Shown piece by piece: positions 43,348-54,500 of a DNA stretch of 64,000 nt (position 1 is the first letter of the stretch; the number at the start of each line of letters is the position of its first letter). The position numbers were made by a program, and so were the translations under genes. The DNA is taken from positions 592,759 to 656,758 of the forward strand of contig VDMD01000016.1 in assembly GCA_007026445.1 (NCBI GenBank), given 5' to 3'. Under the pieces are notes generated by a model. The model worked only from the letters and a program-made list of their open reading frames with translations, was not told the DNA's origin and made no database searches. This stretch comes from Schizophyllum amplum. Lineage: Eukaryota; Basidiomycota; Agaricomycetes; Agaricales; Schizophyllaceae.

Positions 43348-43746
43348 TTGGCACAGCTTTATGACCAGGTCTATGCCCGTACGTGCCTTTCCCCCGTGTC
43401 CGAAAATGCATTGTGCGGTCCCGCTGTATTGAACGCAGCCGAACGCCCCAAACAGAGGACAAAAGTCATAAACACTTTTTAGGCTCAACGCTATTGTCTT
43501 GGCATCGCTCATATCATGGGTTTGGCCAGAAGCGAAATATATATGTTCGCAAAAGCTCTCGCGGTGGCCTCTTCCCGCGGGGGACGATGATAGTGACGAG
43601 GTTTGGAGTACAATGGCAGTTGAGAACAAAGGGCGGAACTTCGGTCCGGACTTTGGTCAGATATTCTCACGATCAGGCCTGACGCGCGTCGCGCACGAGC
43701 ACTCGCATCCCTTCTTCACCTTCGCGCTTACTTTCCTGTCTCCACC

Positions 43747-44771
43747 ATGTTCTTGACACGCTCAGAATACGGTACAACTGCGCGCAGACAGAGAGACGCA
43801 TCTGCTGACGCGATCTGACAGACCGCGGTGTCAACACCTTCTCCCCGGAAGGTCGTCTCTTCCAGGGTGTGTAGTCAGTCCATATCTCTTTTTGTCCTCA
43901 CTGACTTTACTTGCAGTCGAGTATGCAATCGAGGCCATCAAGGTACTGCTCTACAAACTCTCTTCCGTACACCTTGCTCAAACCTCGCGCAGCTTGGTTC
44001 GACCACAGTTGGCATCAAGACGCCCGACGGCGTCGTCATCGCCGTTGAGAAGCGCGTCCAATCCCCCCTCCTTGAAGCCAGCTCCATCGAGAAGATAATG
44101 GAGATCGACACGCACCTCGGTTGCGCCATGTCCGGTCTGACTGCAGACGCGCGCACGATGGTTGACCACGCGCGGGTGACTGCTCAGAACCACGCGTTCA
44201 CCTACGACGAGCGGATCAAGGTGGAGAGCTGCACGCAGGCGGTCTGCGATCTTGCGCTGCGCTTTGGAGAGAGTGTGCACGACGAGGAGGCGATGATGAG
44301 TCGGCCGTTTGGCGTGGCGTTGCTCATCGCGGGTGTCGACGAGTTGGGGCCACAATTGTGAGTCTTGTGGACGTTATATGGCGCAGGAAGCTGCTGATAC
44401 AGATGCAGGTACCACACGGACCCGTCAGGGACGTCTGTGCGGTATGACGCGAAAGCCATCGGCTCTGGATCGGAAGCCGCGCAGGCTGAGCTGCAGGACA
44501 AGTGGCATAAGGTGCGTGCGCTGTACGTCGTCTTTGGAACATCACTCACCTTCATTGCAGCAAATGACATTGCAAGAGGCAAAGGTCTTGACAATGCGGG
44601 TCTTGAAGCAGGTCATGGAGGAGAAGTTGGATCAGCACAACGTACAGCTTGCGCAGGTGAGCGCTGTCCAGGTTTCGATCGCATCGATGTACAGGGTGCT
44701 CATATGCGCGCTTGCAGGTCACAAGAGAAGGCGGCTTCAAGATTTTGGATGACGCGTCTCTGCAGCAGTGA
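43747..44771 (+). CDS. PUP2: 20S proteasome subunit alpha-5 (237 aa)
   Basis: Seven exons: 43747-43771, 43822-43866, 43917-43942, 43993-44357, 44409-44511, 44561-44656 and 44718-44771; the frame closes at 237 aa. The alpha-type signature is complete: [20 protein letters not shown] then VEYAIEAIK. It is followed by [20 protein letters not shown], the alpha-5 typical [17 protein letters not shown], and [20 protein letters not shown]. Alpha rings gate the proteasome core and are catalytically inactive. Very small 5' exons (25, 45 and 26 nt) are normal in basidiomycetes. Yeast Pup2 is the orthologue. Confidence 0.95.
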
Positions 44772-44802
44772 TAGATGAGGTGTAGACGACTTTGTCACAT
44801 GC

Positions 44803-45478
44803 GTGAAGGAAAATGTACGATATACCACTGGACGCTGGTGCTATGGGGGACGTTCCGAGAGCATGGAAGAGCTTGGTCATGATACGATCCAAGGAATAGA
44901 GCTCTTAACTTACCCGCTCGTATACTGGACGTCGGTAGCTCCAGGACGCGCGACGCCACAAATCATCGCTCCTTGTTCCCGAATTCGATCATCCCCATTG
45001 TTCTCAGTCAGGCTGGCGGACAAGGTGCTCGTAGATTATTACGCGGTGCTATCCGTCAACAGGGATGCGTCGCCCGCCGCACTCAAAGACGCCTACCATC
45101 GTGCGCTGCTGACGCACCATCCCGACAAAGTCCACTCTAATGGCGCCCGGCAAATCACAGTGTCCCTCATCAAGGAAGCCTACGATACTCTGTCATCCCA
45201 GTCACAAAGGGAACGCTATGACAATTCACTCAGTAGTAGCAGAGGTCGATCACTGGACCACGACCTGCGCAGGTCATATCTCTGGAGGAATTCGACGCGA
45301 TCGGCGAGGACGACGAGGATACGGAGACAGTCTGGGTGTACTCTTGTCGATGTGGTGGATCTTACAAGATAACCGAGCGTGATATGGATGCTGGAAAGCA
45401 TTTGACTGGATGCGGGGACTGCTCGGAAGTGGTATGGGCTGGGTACGAGCTGGCGGACGAGGGGGATGAGCAGTGATC
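44803..45478 (+). CDS. Dph4-like J-domain protein with CSL zinc finger; frame break near 45230-45260
   Basis: Dph4 (Jjj3) supports diphthamide synthesis on elongation factor 2 by donating iron/electrons with its zinc finger. The J-domain is clear (DYYAVLSVNRDASPAALKDA, the HPD motif in THHPDKVHS, then IKEAYDTLSSQSQRERYDNS). The CSL-type finger reads YSCRCGGSYKITERDMDAG and HLTGCGDCSEVVWAGYEL, with the CxC...CxxC ligands. The two parts are in different frames, and no intron with a usable donor closes the gap. One inserted or lost base between 45230 and 45260 would rejoin them at PAQVISLEEF. The start codon is uncertain: the frame is open up to 44803, but the true N-terminus probably begins near LVDYYAVL. 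Confidence 0.75.
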
Positions 45479-45723
45479 CGGTGCGTGCTCCATCGTCCCT
45501 GCGCCGAGTCTCGAAGACGCTGACCGGCTCGGCAGAACAGCTTGTGATGCACCCAGAGCACGCCTTCAACGAACGTGCACACCCCATTCCACACTGGAAT
45601 ACGAACTGGAATACGAACGGGAATTATGACGTTCGGGTGCCGCTGAGGCTATATAGGTCGACGCGGTTATCGATCACGTCGGCAACACCTTGACTCCCTA
45701 CTTTCACCACCCCCACCACCACC

Positions 45724-46977
45724 ATGCCTGACTCCTTGACTGTCGCCGACTATCAAACATCCTCGCCTTCACTACGAACCTCGCTCGCCGCGCCGGCGAA
45801 GTCATACTTGCGGGATCCCAGGCCATCCGCAATGCCCCCGCGTCGGACATCAGCGAGAAGAAGAACTCAGTCGACCTCGTTACGGAGTACGACGTGCGTG
45901 TCGAGGAACTAGTGAAGAAGGAGATCGCGGCGAAGTATCCGGACTTCGACTTGTGGGTCACGAATGATTTTCTATGTCTGTATGACAATCATAACATGAG
46001 TTCCAGCCTCGGAGAGGAATCCTACGCCGCTGGGTCTCGTGTCCCCTTGTCGGACAAGCCTACATTCTGCGTCGATCCTATCGGTAAGAAAAATTCTGTG
46101 CTTTCAGGATTGTATGCTCACGCAAATCGCCAGATGGAACGACGAACTTCATCCACGGCTTTCCCTTTGTGTGCATCTCCCTTGGCCTCATCTACAAAAA
46201 GCAACCTGTCTTGGGTGTCATATACAACCCATTTCTTGACCAGCTAGTAAGTTCATTCTGACGTCTGCGCGAATGTGATCTGATCCATCTTCGTCAGTAT
46301 ACTGGCATCACCGGTCAGGGCTCCTATCTGACTCAGGGCATCAACAACAACCCTTTGAGGCTGCCGCTGACGGTGGAGCCAAGACCTCTGGCGTCCCTCT
46401 CCCAGGGTCTGTTAGGTAACGAGTAATCATAACCTGGCACTGCCGACGCCTTGCTGAACTGGTCTGTAGGATGCGAATGGGGTGCCGACCGGTCCGACGC
46501 CATCCTCGCGAAGAAGTCTGCCTCATACCATCGCTTGGCCGGGGATCCGGCAAAGGGCGTAAATGGCGGGAAGATGGCGCACAGTCTTCGTAGCGTTGGA
46601 AGTGCTGCGCTCAACTTTGCCCTTGTCGCCCAAGGTGCTCTGGACGTCTATTGGTGCGCATATGTCTGCTCAATCTACTCTGAACATACTCTGATGGTAT
46701 AATCAGGGAGATTGGTTGCTACCCATGGGATGTCTGCGCAGGCATTGTCATCGCGCAGGAAGCTGGAGGGATCGTCAGCGGCTCACACGATGTTTTCGCC
46801 GCTACGATGGACGATAGCTCAAAGTTTGGCGTCGTTGGCGAGGACATCATCTGGGGGAGGAAGTATCTTGTAATCCGTGGCATCTCGCCTGCACCGGGCG
46901 AGTCCAAGGTAGAAGCGCAGAAGAGGATCATGACCGAATTTTACGAAACGGTGGACGATGTCGAGCCGACAAAGTAA
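45724..46977 (+). CDS. Inositol monophosphatase-family enzyme (about 330 aa), one-base frame break
   Basis: Exons 45724-45952, 46007-46083, 46134-46246, 46298-46415, 46470-46653 and 46707-46977 total 992 nt, one short of 331 codons. Signatures: [10 protein letters not shown] (metal ligand Glu pair), the [14 protein letters not shown] core split by an intron, and [15 protein letters not shown] in the last exon. The family removes phosphate from inositol monophosphate or related compounds. The N-terminus reads [11 protein letters not shown] and then must change frame to continue [21 protein letters not shown] missing A in the AAA at about 45758 explains it exactly. The enzyme core is otherwise intact, so a consensus error is the likeliest cause. 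Confidence 0.85.
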
Positions 46978-47220
46978 TGGTGCGATCGCGGCGAGGAACG
47001 CTTACAATAGATAATGTACAGTCACGAAAATGCGTTGAGGCTTTGAAGTCGATGCCCTGGCTCTTGCGTCCGTCGTTGTGGGTCCACAATCGCATCGCCA
47101 CGGCTCGCGCTGCGGATGCCGGAGAGGAGACGTGACGTCACTGATCATCGATGTTACCAGAGGCGAAGGTCGCCCGTTGCCATCGTCTTTCCCTTGTCTC
47201 TTTCCCCCATCTTCCCCCCA
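46978..47220. other. Intergenic, het-c promoter
   Basis: Pyrimidine-rich leader (TCTTTCCCTTGTCTCTTTCCC) just before the ATG at 47221. No gene. Confidence 0.4.
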
Positions 47221-50200
47221 ATGCTAACGTTTACAACAACTTTACTACTACTTACCGTCGTTCTCGTATGTCTCCCGGCCGAGACGTACGCGTTCGGCGC
47301 AGGTGACATCCCGGATTTCGCATACCTGAACGGTGCGCCGATATGGTCCTCTTTCCCCCAAGAATAGCGCTGACAGTATCCCGTGAAAATAGGCAAGGCC
47401 TTTCGTCATGGCGACATCGAGAATATCCTCTCCGAGCTTGTGAAGGCCGTCGGTCACAGCTCAGGCGGCCACGGAGGAGGTATCCTCGGGTTTGCGAAGA
47501 AGGTCTTGAAGAATGCGTCGGGTGGTCAGAAGTTCTCTGGCATGGATGTCAAGCGCGTCTACTTTGTGAGTAGATCTTATACCAAGAAAGTGTGGCATGG
47601 CTAACCATCTTTCAGGGCAACTGGCTGCGCGACTTTTCGCAGGTATATGGCCTTATCATACCCTGCTCCATCTCGATCTAACATCGTTTAAAGGCGATGG
47701 ATATTGCTGGGCTGAGCAAGCTCTCTGCTGATACCCTTGTTCTCGTCGTCTCTCTCCTTGGCTTCATCGTAAGTGCTTCCGTGCCTGCGCCAGAGTACGA
47801 CTTCAACGTACACACAGGATTTTGGTTACGCCACGCGCGAGTTCGAGGTCACCCCTGACCGTCTTGGCGTCTATCTTCCGACGGAGCACATTGACAACCC
47901 CAAGTAAGTATCCCGGCACTCGAATGACATACGCATACTCATATCGCCTCAGGGGCTACGGGGCAGCGGAGGGTGATGCGCGTCAATTCCACCCCAAGTT
48001 GCGTCCCCCCGTCGACGAGCGTGAGTTGGAGATTGACGAGCGTACGGGTATGAAGGTAAGATTCATCAGCGTATGTACGCCAAAACATCTTCTGACTGTG
48101 TTTAGAAATACATGGCTACGGAAGGAGAGAGCTGGGACACTTCCACCGCTCTCATCCGTCGTGTCTTCCGCGAGACTATCGAGCGTGGCCGTCGCGCAAG
48201 CGGCGAGGACGGTGACGACCTCTGGGAAGCCTTCCGCCTGCTCGGTACCGGCATGCACACCCTCGAGGACTTGCTCGCGCACAGCAACTGGTGTGAGATC
48301 GGCTTGCGCAAGATGGGTCACGAAGAGGTGTTCTGCCACGTCGGCGACAACGTCACCGTCAACGCCCCTAACGGCGAGCGCGTTCCTCCTCTGGTCACGG
48401 GCACGTTCGGCAGCGCCGACTTCATGCACTCCATGCTCGGCGAGGCGACGGACAAGCTCAGCCAGTCCAGCGTTACCGAGATTACCCACAAGATGGACGA
48501 CGCCAAAAAGAACGACAAGGGCAACATCTCGGCCATCAAGGACCTCATCTCCAAGATTGGTGGCGGGGACGACAAGGCGGACAAGGGAGAGGAGATGAAG
48601 GCGAAGTCTGAGGCCTATAACTTTGACCCTGACAACATCGCCCCTCCCGAGGTCCAGCAGCAGCTGAAGGAGCTGCTCATCTGGCGTGATGACCTCCTCC
48701 GCGACATTACGGAGAAGATTGAGATGGTGCCCGGCCTCGATGACCTCATCGAGCAGCTCAGCAACGCGATGAACGCCTGTGAGTGGCTGCCGCTCCTGCA
48801 CGACATATTCTAACATTCATCAGATGTCTACACGGTTCTCGCTCCCTACGTGACGGTAAGTATATACATCCTTTTAATTTCCTGTTGCTGATGTCTGGCT
48901 TCAGCCCATCATGGAGCAAGTCACTAGTGTCCTCGGCGAGGGCAGCAAGGCCGTCATCGACTCCGACGACCAATACCAGGTTTTTGAGGACGCCAACGCG
49001 TCTGACCCGTCGCACAGTCTGCTCTCGAAGGACCACTTCGGTTTGATCCTGAATGAGCCTGCCGGAAAGATCGCTCAGGTCGTTGTCGAGCACACGGTCG
49101 GCCTGATAGTGCAGGTATGTCGCATATATATCTAGCTTGGGACTCCTTCTAACATCGCTTAGGCCTGGGCCGATAACAGCGACCCTGACGAAGTGATCAA
49201 CCAGGTATGCATGGACATGTCGCCTGCGTACGTTGTCACTCAACGCGTTGTAGATCCTCGAGGCTTTCCACCACCCGTACTACGCCACTGGCAACTCTGA
49301 GATCCAGCACAAGATGTTCGACACGCTCGAGCGCTGGTTCGGCGGCCTCGGCAGTGACGAGGGCAGCCATATCATCCAGCTTCTGACCAAGGTAGGAATT
49401 CTAGCCCATCGCGTCGTCGAAAATGCTGATGGAGGATCTAGGACAGCGTCCGCGAGGGCAAGAACGTCCGCCCTGGCTCAGAGGGTCTGGATGGAGGACA
49501 CAGCCACGGGTCGAGCGCCGGTCGTACCCAGCAGCAGAGCTCTCAGCAGCAGAGCTCTCAGCAGCAGAGCTACGGTGGCAGTGGTGGTAAGTGATCTTGC
49601 CTGCCTGAAGACCTTTGTTGACGGTCATAGGTCGCTCCTCCGGCGGCAACAACTATTCGTCTGGAGGCAACGAGTATTCGTCCGGCGGCAACAACAGCTC
49701 GTCCGGCGGCAATAATTACTCGTCCGGCGGTAACGACTACCAGTCGCAGAACACTTACTCGCCTTCCCGCCGTGATGATGGCGACAGCTATGGCAGCAGT
49801 GCCGGTGGTGGAGAATATGGTGGCAGCAGCGAAAGCCGCCATCACGGTGGCTCTACTGGCGGTTATGCTCCCAGCTACGGTGGCAGCGAGAGCCGCCGCG
49901 ACGAAGGCGGCTATGGCGGCAGTGGTGGCGGCTACGGCGAAAGCCGCCGCGAAGAGACCGGCTACGGCGGTAGCGAACGCCGTGAGGAGGGTGGCTACGG
50001 CGGTGGCGGTGGTGGTGGCGGCTACGGCGGAGAGAGTCGTCACGAAGGAGGCGGCCACCACGGTCGTCGCCAGGAGGAGGACAGCTACGGTAGCGGAGGC
50101 GGAGGCGGCTATGGCGGCGGTCGCTCCGAAGAGACGCCTTCCTACGGTGGCGGCGGCGGCGACGGCTACGGCGGCGAACGCCGCGAGGAGGGAGGCTACG

Positions 50201-50517
50201 GCGGCGGCGGTTATCAGCCGTCGCACAGCGGTCGTGAGGAGGGTGGCTTCAGCGGTGGACGCGAGGAGCCCGCATATGGCGGCGGCTCTGGTGGCGGATA
50301 TGCTCCCAGCTACGGTGGAGGCGGCGGTGGCGGCTACGGCGGGCAGGAACAGCGTGGCGGCTACGGCGGTGGCGACGAGACTTTTGGTGCCGAGCGCCTG
50401 AACCTGGAAGATGAGGGCGAACCTCGCCGCCACCACGGTGGTGGCCGGCATCACGGCGGGGGCGAGGGAGGCGAGGGAGGCTACGGTGGCGGTTACGGCG
50501 GTGGAGGTGGGTACTAA
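47221..50517 (+). CDS. het-c: HET-C heterokaryon-incompatibility protein (900 aa)
   Basis: Thirteen exons: 47221-47332, 47393-47565, 47616-47642, 47694-47768, 47818-47903, 47953-48055, 48106-48778, 48824-48855, 48905-49114, 49163-49204, 49254-49391, 49442-49586 and 49631-50517. Introns are 43-60 nt and the sum is exactly 901 codons. A signal peptide (LLLLTVVLVCLP) is followed by the HET-C core: DIPDFAYLNG, KRVYFGNWLRDFSQAMDIAG, GYGAAEGDARQFHPKLRPPV, and GTGMHTLEDLLAHSNWCEIG with a His pair. In Neurospora, het-c alleles decide vegetative compatibility together with a linked NLR gene (pin-c). No NLR-like partner is seen in this window. The last about 300 residues are Gly/Ser/Tyr/Arg-rich, with SSGGNNY-type heptads then GGYGG blocks. 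Single exon 49631-50514 encodes this tail. Confidence 0.93.
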
Positions 50518-51085
50518 ACGCGCATCGATGCTGCTCAAGGACGTCCGTCGGAAAGGACTATATCTACCAGAGACGAATGTACAATCTGAATTGTGAAGTT
50601 GTTTGTATAAGTACTGTTCTGCCTTTGTTAGTACAAAAAGATGCTTGCGTTCGCCATTACTTTCGTATTCGAAGTGTCAGGAATAAACCTTTGTGGATGT
50701 TAGTGTCTTGACTCTTAATATACCGTCGTGTGACGGGTAATGCAACAAACCGTTCCCGGACAATGAAACGAAGTCCAATTTCTTAGAGACTTCATAGGAT
50801 GATAGGGCATACACTCTGAGATACTGTGGTAAAGTTTGAAGGCCCCCCAACCTCTGGGGCAGAATGCAGAAAATCGCGACCACCTCGAATCGCTCTCTCA
50901 CGGCCCTTGCCGCTGGCACCGAGGGCATCACACGCTCAATCTTGGCTCTTAATTCTCCAGAATATTAGGGGCGTAAGCGAATCATGATAGGAGTATTTCT
51001 ATCTCTTTACTTTGACGAGAAAACGAGGATTCAACGCACAGAAGAGCGTGTTGCATTGGGTCCCGTCACAGCGTTATGGCCTGTT

Positions 51086-51383
51086 TGTAGCGACTGCGTG
51101 TCCGAGCCGAAGCGGCACGGGGTCGATACACGGAAATGGAAGAGAATTCCCACGGTCACGAACTGTAACAACGTCGATTCGTCGAACAGAGGGAAACACT
51201 CTAGGGAATTCTAAGGAAAGTAGGTACTTCGAGCCTTGTATATATACAGGTCTGCTTGCTAAGCAGACCTCAGAGATACTGGGAAGCTGAGTAAGTGCTG
51301 ACTGAGCAGACAGCATGGAAGAAAGCGGCCGTTACTGGTAACGGCAAAGTCCGAGGAGCGGGGGCCTGGGCGCGCGCGTCACA
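51086..51383 (-). repeat. 3' LTR of the Gypsy-like element (298 bp)
   Basis: Identical to the repeat at 56391-56688, with an offset of 5305 bp throughout. It contains a TATATATAC run near 51239 and an inner stem-forming text (GGTCTGCTTGCTAAGCAGACC) near 51249. Confidence 0.9.
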
Positions 51384-51596
51384 TACCCCCCTCCAGCGCC
51401 ACGCAGAGGCGCTACACACGCCAGGGTATAGTAGAGACAGTCGATGGTCAATACGGGTCAATGGAATATAAATACCAGACTGGAGTCCATGCGCGAACGC
51501 GAGATACCTAGTAGTCGCCGTTCACCTTGCGAATGCGCTTCTTCATCGCGCGCTGCGCCTCCGACGCCTGGATCGCGATCTGGCGGCGCGCGGAGC

Positions 51597-54500
51597 TCAC
51601 GCGGCCGGTACTGCCTGGGAGCGCGTAGCTTCCTGCACGAGGATCTCCTCCTGAGTCGACTCGCGCTGCTCTCCCTCCAAGTCGTTTATGAGACGCTTCG
51701 CCTGAGCGTCGTCGCGGATGCCCTCCAGGTCCGCAACCCAGAAGGTGCGCGAGATGCATTCGTCCTTGGGTACACGCTTGACACGGCCGCGGTCGAGGTC
51801 GACGCGTGCGATGATCTTGCCGATCTTTGCGTCGCGGATGATGCGCTCGAGCGTGTCGTATCCGATCGGGACCTCTGCACCCAGGCCGTCCGAGACGCGC
51901 CCCGGGAAGGTGCAGCACTCGCCGATGGTGCGGAATGTGCGGAATGCGATACGATGGGTGTAGTGCGGCAAGGCAGGCGGCGGCGCGTCGGGCTGGTAGA
52001 CAGGAATGAGAACACGGCTGCCGATGATGGACCACGCGGCAGGTAGGGTGCGGCGGCCAACACTTGGCGCGGGGGCGAGATCAAGCAGGGTGAGGTCCTC
52101 CGGATCAGTCAATGGATCCTCGCCAGGCACGCGCGAGATCGTGTCCTTCATTGTGCCATTGTCGCCGGATTTGGAAGGAGTGTTGTTGTCCTCGCCGAAG
52201 GTGTAACTGAGGAGCTCGTCGTTCTGGTTCATAGGTAGAATGGGATAGAGGGAAATTGATGAGAGTGTTCTGATGAGAGAATGGTCGTGCTGAGATTCTG
52301 TGAGGCATGGCTCAGTCCCATTCGAATCCGGATTGCTCTTGGAATGAGTGGGCGGCGCGCCACCATTGTACTTGACAGGTGCGGCTTCATGGTCCGAAGT
52401 CGTGACGTGACATTGTGACTGCAGTTCCCGCGAGGCCGGCTCGGCTGTTGACAGCGTCTGCTGTGGTTCAGATACAGGTGCGCTCTCAATTTCCCCTGCT
52501 CGGGTACCATTCAAATGCATCGTTTCTGCAATTTTATGGGGAGAGCGTGACAGAATCAACGGTTGTGAACCATTTCCTGCCGATTCGTGGGAAAGAACAT
52601 CTCGTTCAGGTGAGCCATTGTTCTTCCACCTTCCCAGTGCGTCTTGGGCTGCGTTGACACACCCGTCCAGACACTCCTGGGGCGTCTCTGCAACGCTACA
52701 CAGCAAGCCCGAGGGTGAAAATAACTCTGCAACAGTGCCATCTTCCGCATCCCGCGGCAATTTTGACAAGGTCGCGGTGCCTTTCCCGCGCGATGCGATG
52801 CGGCGCGCCCACTCGTTCAGAGCCTTGGTAGAGCCCTTCAAACGACCGTAGCACGGCGGGTCGCCCTCAATACCACGCGCGGAAACCGCGAGGGGGCCAT
52901 ACTCGGTCACAAATAGCCGAGCTATGTCCACACCCTCGAAGTCAATTGACGAGTCGTCTCCATTGAAAGACGGGAACTCGGACTGGACACGAATCCGTCC
53001 AGGTGAGTCAACCTCGCATATACGGAACGGTCCATTAGCTAACGGAGTGTCCGCTCTCGAGGGGTAGACCACCTCGAAGTCGAACTCGCCAAAGTTCGCT
53101 AGCCAGCGCACCTGTCGCCCGGACAGATTACGCTGGTGCAGAAGGTGTACCAGACCACGATGGTCCGTCACCCATGTAAAGGGAAACCCCTGCAGTAAGC
53201 CCCGATGTCGCTGCATTGCTGCGAAGCCAGCTAACATCTCTATCTCGTGCACAGGGTAATTCTGCTGAGTCGCACTCAACTCAGCAGAGAAACATGCGAT
53301 AAGATCGCCGGTACGCCAGTCGTCACCTTTAATGACAACGCCCCACAGCGCTGACCTACTTCCATCAGTAACGAGGAAGACACTGGCACTCGGCTTGCCG
53401 TCCGCGCCGAGTTCGGAGCCACGACGCGCAAATTTAATGCGGCGATTCGCCGCGACGAGGCGCTTGCAGTCCTCGAAGGCGCGGCGCTGGGCAAATTCCC
53501 ATTCCCAGAGGTGCGTTTCGCTGCAGCGCTCGTGTAGGACGCGGAGCGGCGCCTCGATGCCGGCGATGTCATCCGCTAACCATCCTACAGCGCCGCAAAA
53601 GCCACGCAAGAGGTGCTTGCTCGGCGGTGCGGGCCACTTCGCGATCTCGTCGATGCGGGACGGGTCGATGTGAATGCCTTGCGCGTCAACAACACAGCCA
53701 AGAACACGAACATCGGAATCTAGAAGGCTGGACTTATCAGCCCTCAGAGAGCACTGGTCGTGCGCCGCTTCGCGCGGCTGCCATCCAAGGTGGACGGCAG
53801 GAACGATCGATCTGGGTACGTGTCGCCCAGGTACTCGAGAGTGAACGACGATCTGGGCTGCCTCGCCATCTGGAGCGGTACGAGTCGGTCGCACAGGGCC
53901 CGCAGCAGAGGCGTCACGAAGCACAGGACAGTGCTGAATACTGATGACATTGACAGGTAAGCCCACAAAGGAGCCAGTCCTTCGATTTGCAGCGCGACGT
54001 TCGTCGATGCGACGCGCCATATCCTCAAGAGCAACGGTGTTAACAGCGAAGCCGGGGGCATCGTAAGAAGAGCGAGAGGTAAGCTCGTCCACCTCTGGAC
54101 AGTTCCTACTGATGTGATACTTGCTTTCGCAGTTGAAGCACCGTCCTTCCTCGCGCAATTGCTGGAGGAGCTCGGGGGACTTGTTCCACAGGCGAGCTGC
54201 ATTGCCCCTGGGCTTCCGAGGTGGGCTATCGTCTGGATAACCGTGCTCGGGTGGATCGAACGATTCGTTGTCGCTGGAGGTTGTATCGCCACGCCGGTCG
54301 TGCGACTTAGCTTTAGCGTTCTGATCCGCTTGCCAGAGAAGCGCGGCGCGCTCGTAGGCAGAATTGAAATCATCAATGTCTTTGTTGAATCCGTCTTCCA
54401 TGAGACGACGTTCCAGCCAGACATCAAGTCCATCCCAGAACTTGAGTACCCGGGTTCGAGCATTCTCTTCCGTCAAGACCACCCAAAAGCGTTCAAGCTC

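Noticed and set aside
49570..50538. Long open frame antisense to the HET-C glycine-rich tail
   Set aside because: Reverse strand of GGC/GGT-rich codons lacks stops by composition; no start, splice or domain support.
46978..51085. A linked NLR or STAND partner of het-c (as pin-c in Neurospora)
   Set aside because: No P-loop, NACHT or WD/ANK-like frame found in the flanks; the right side is transposon.
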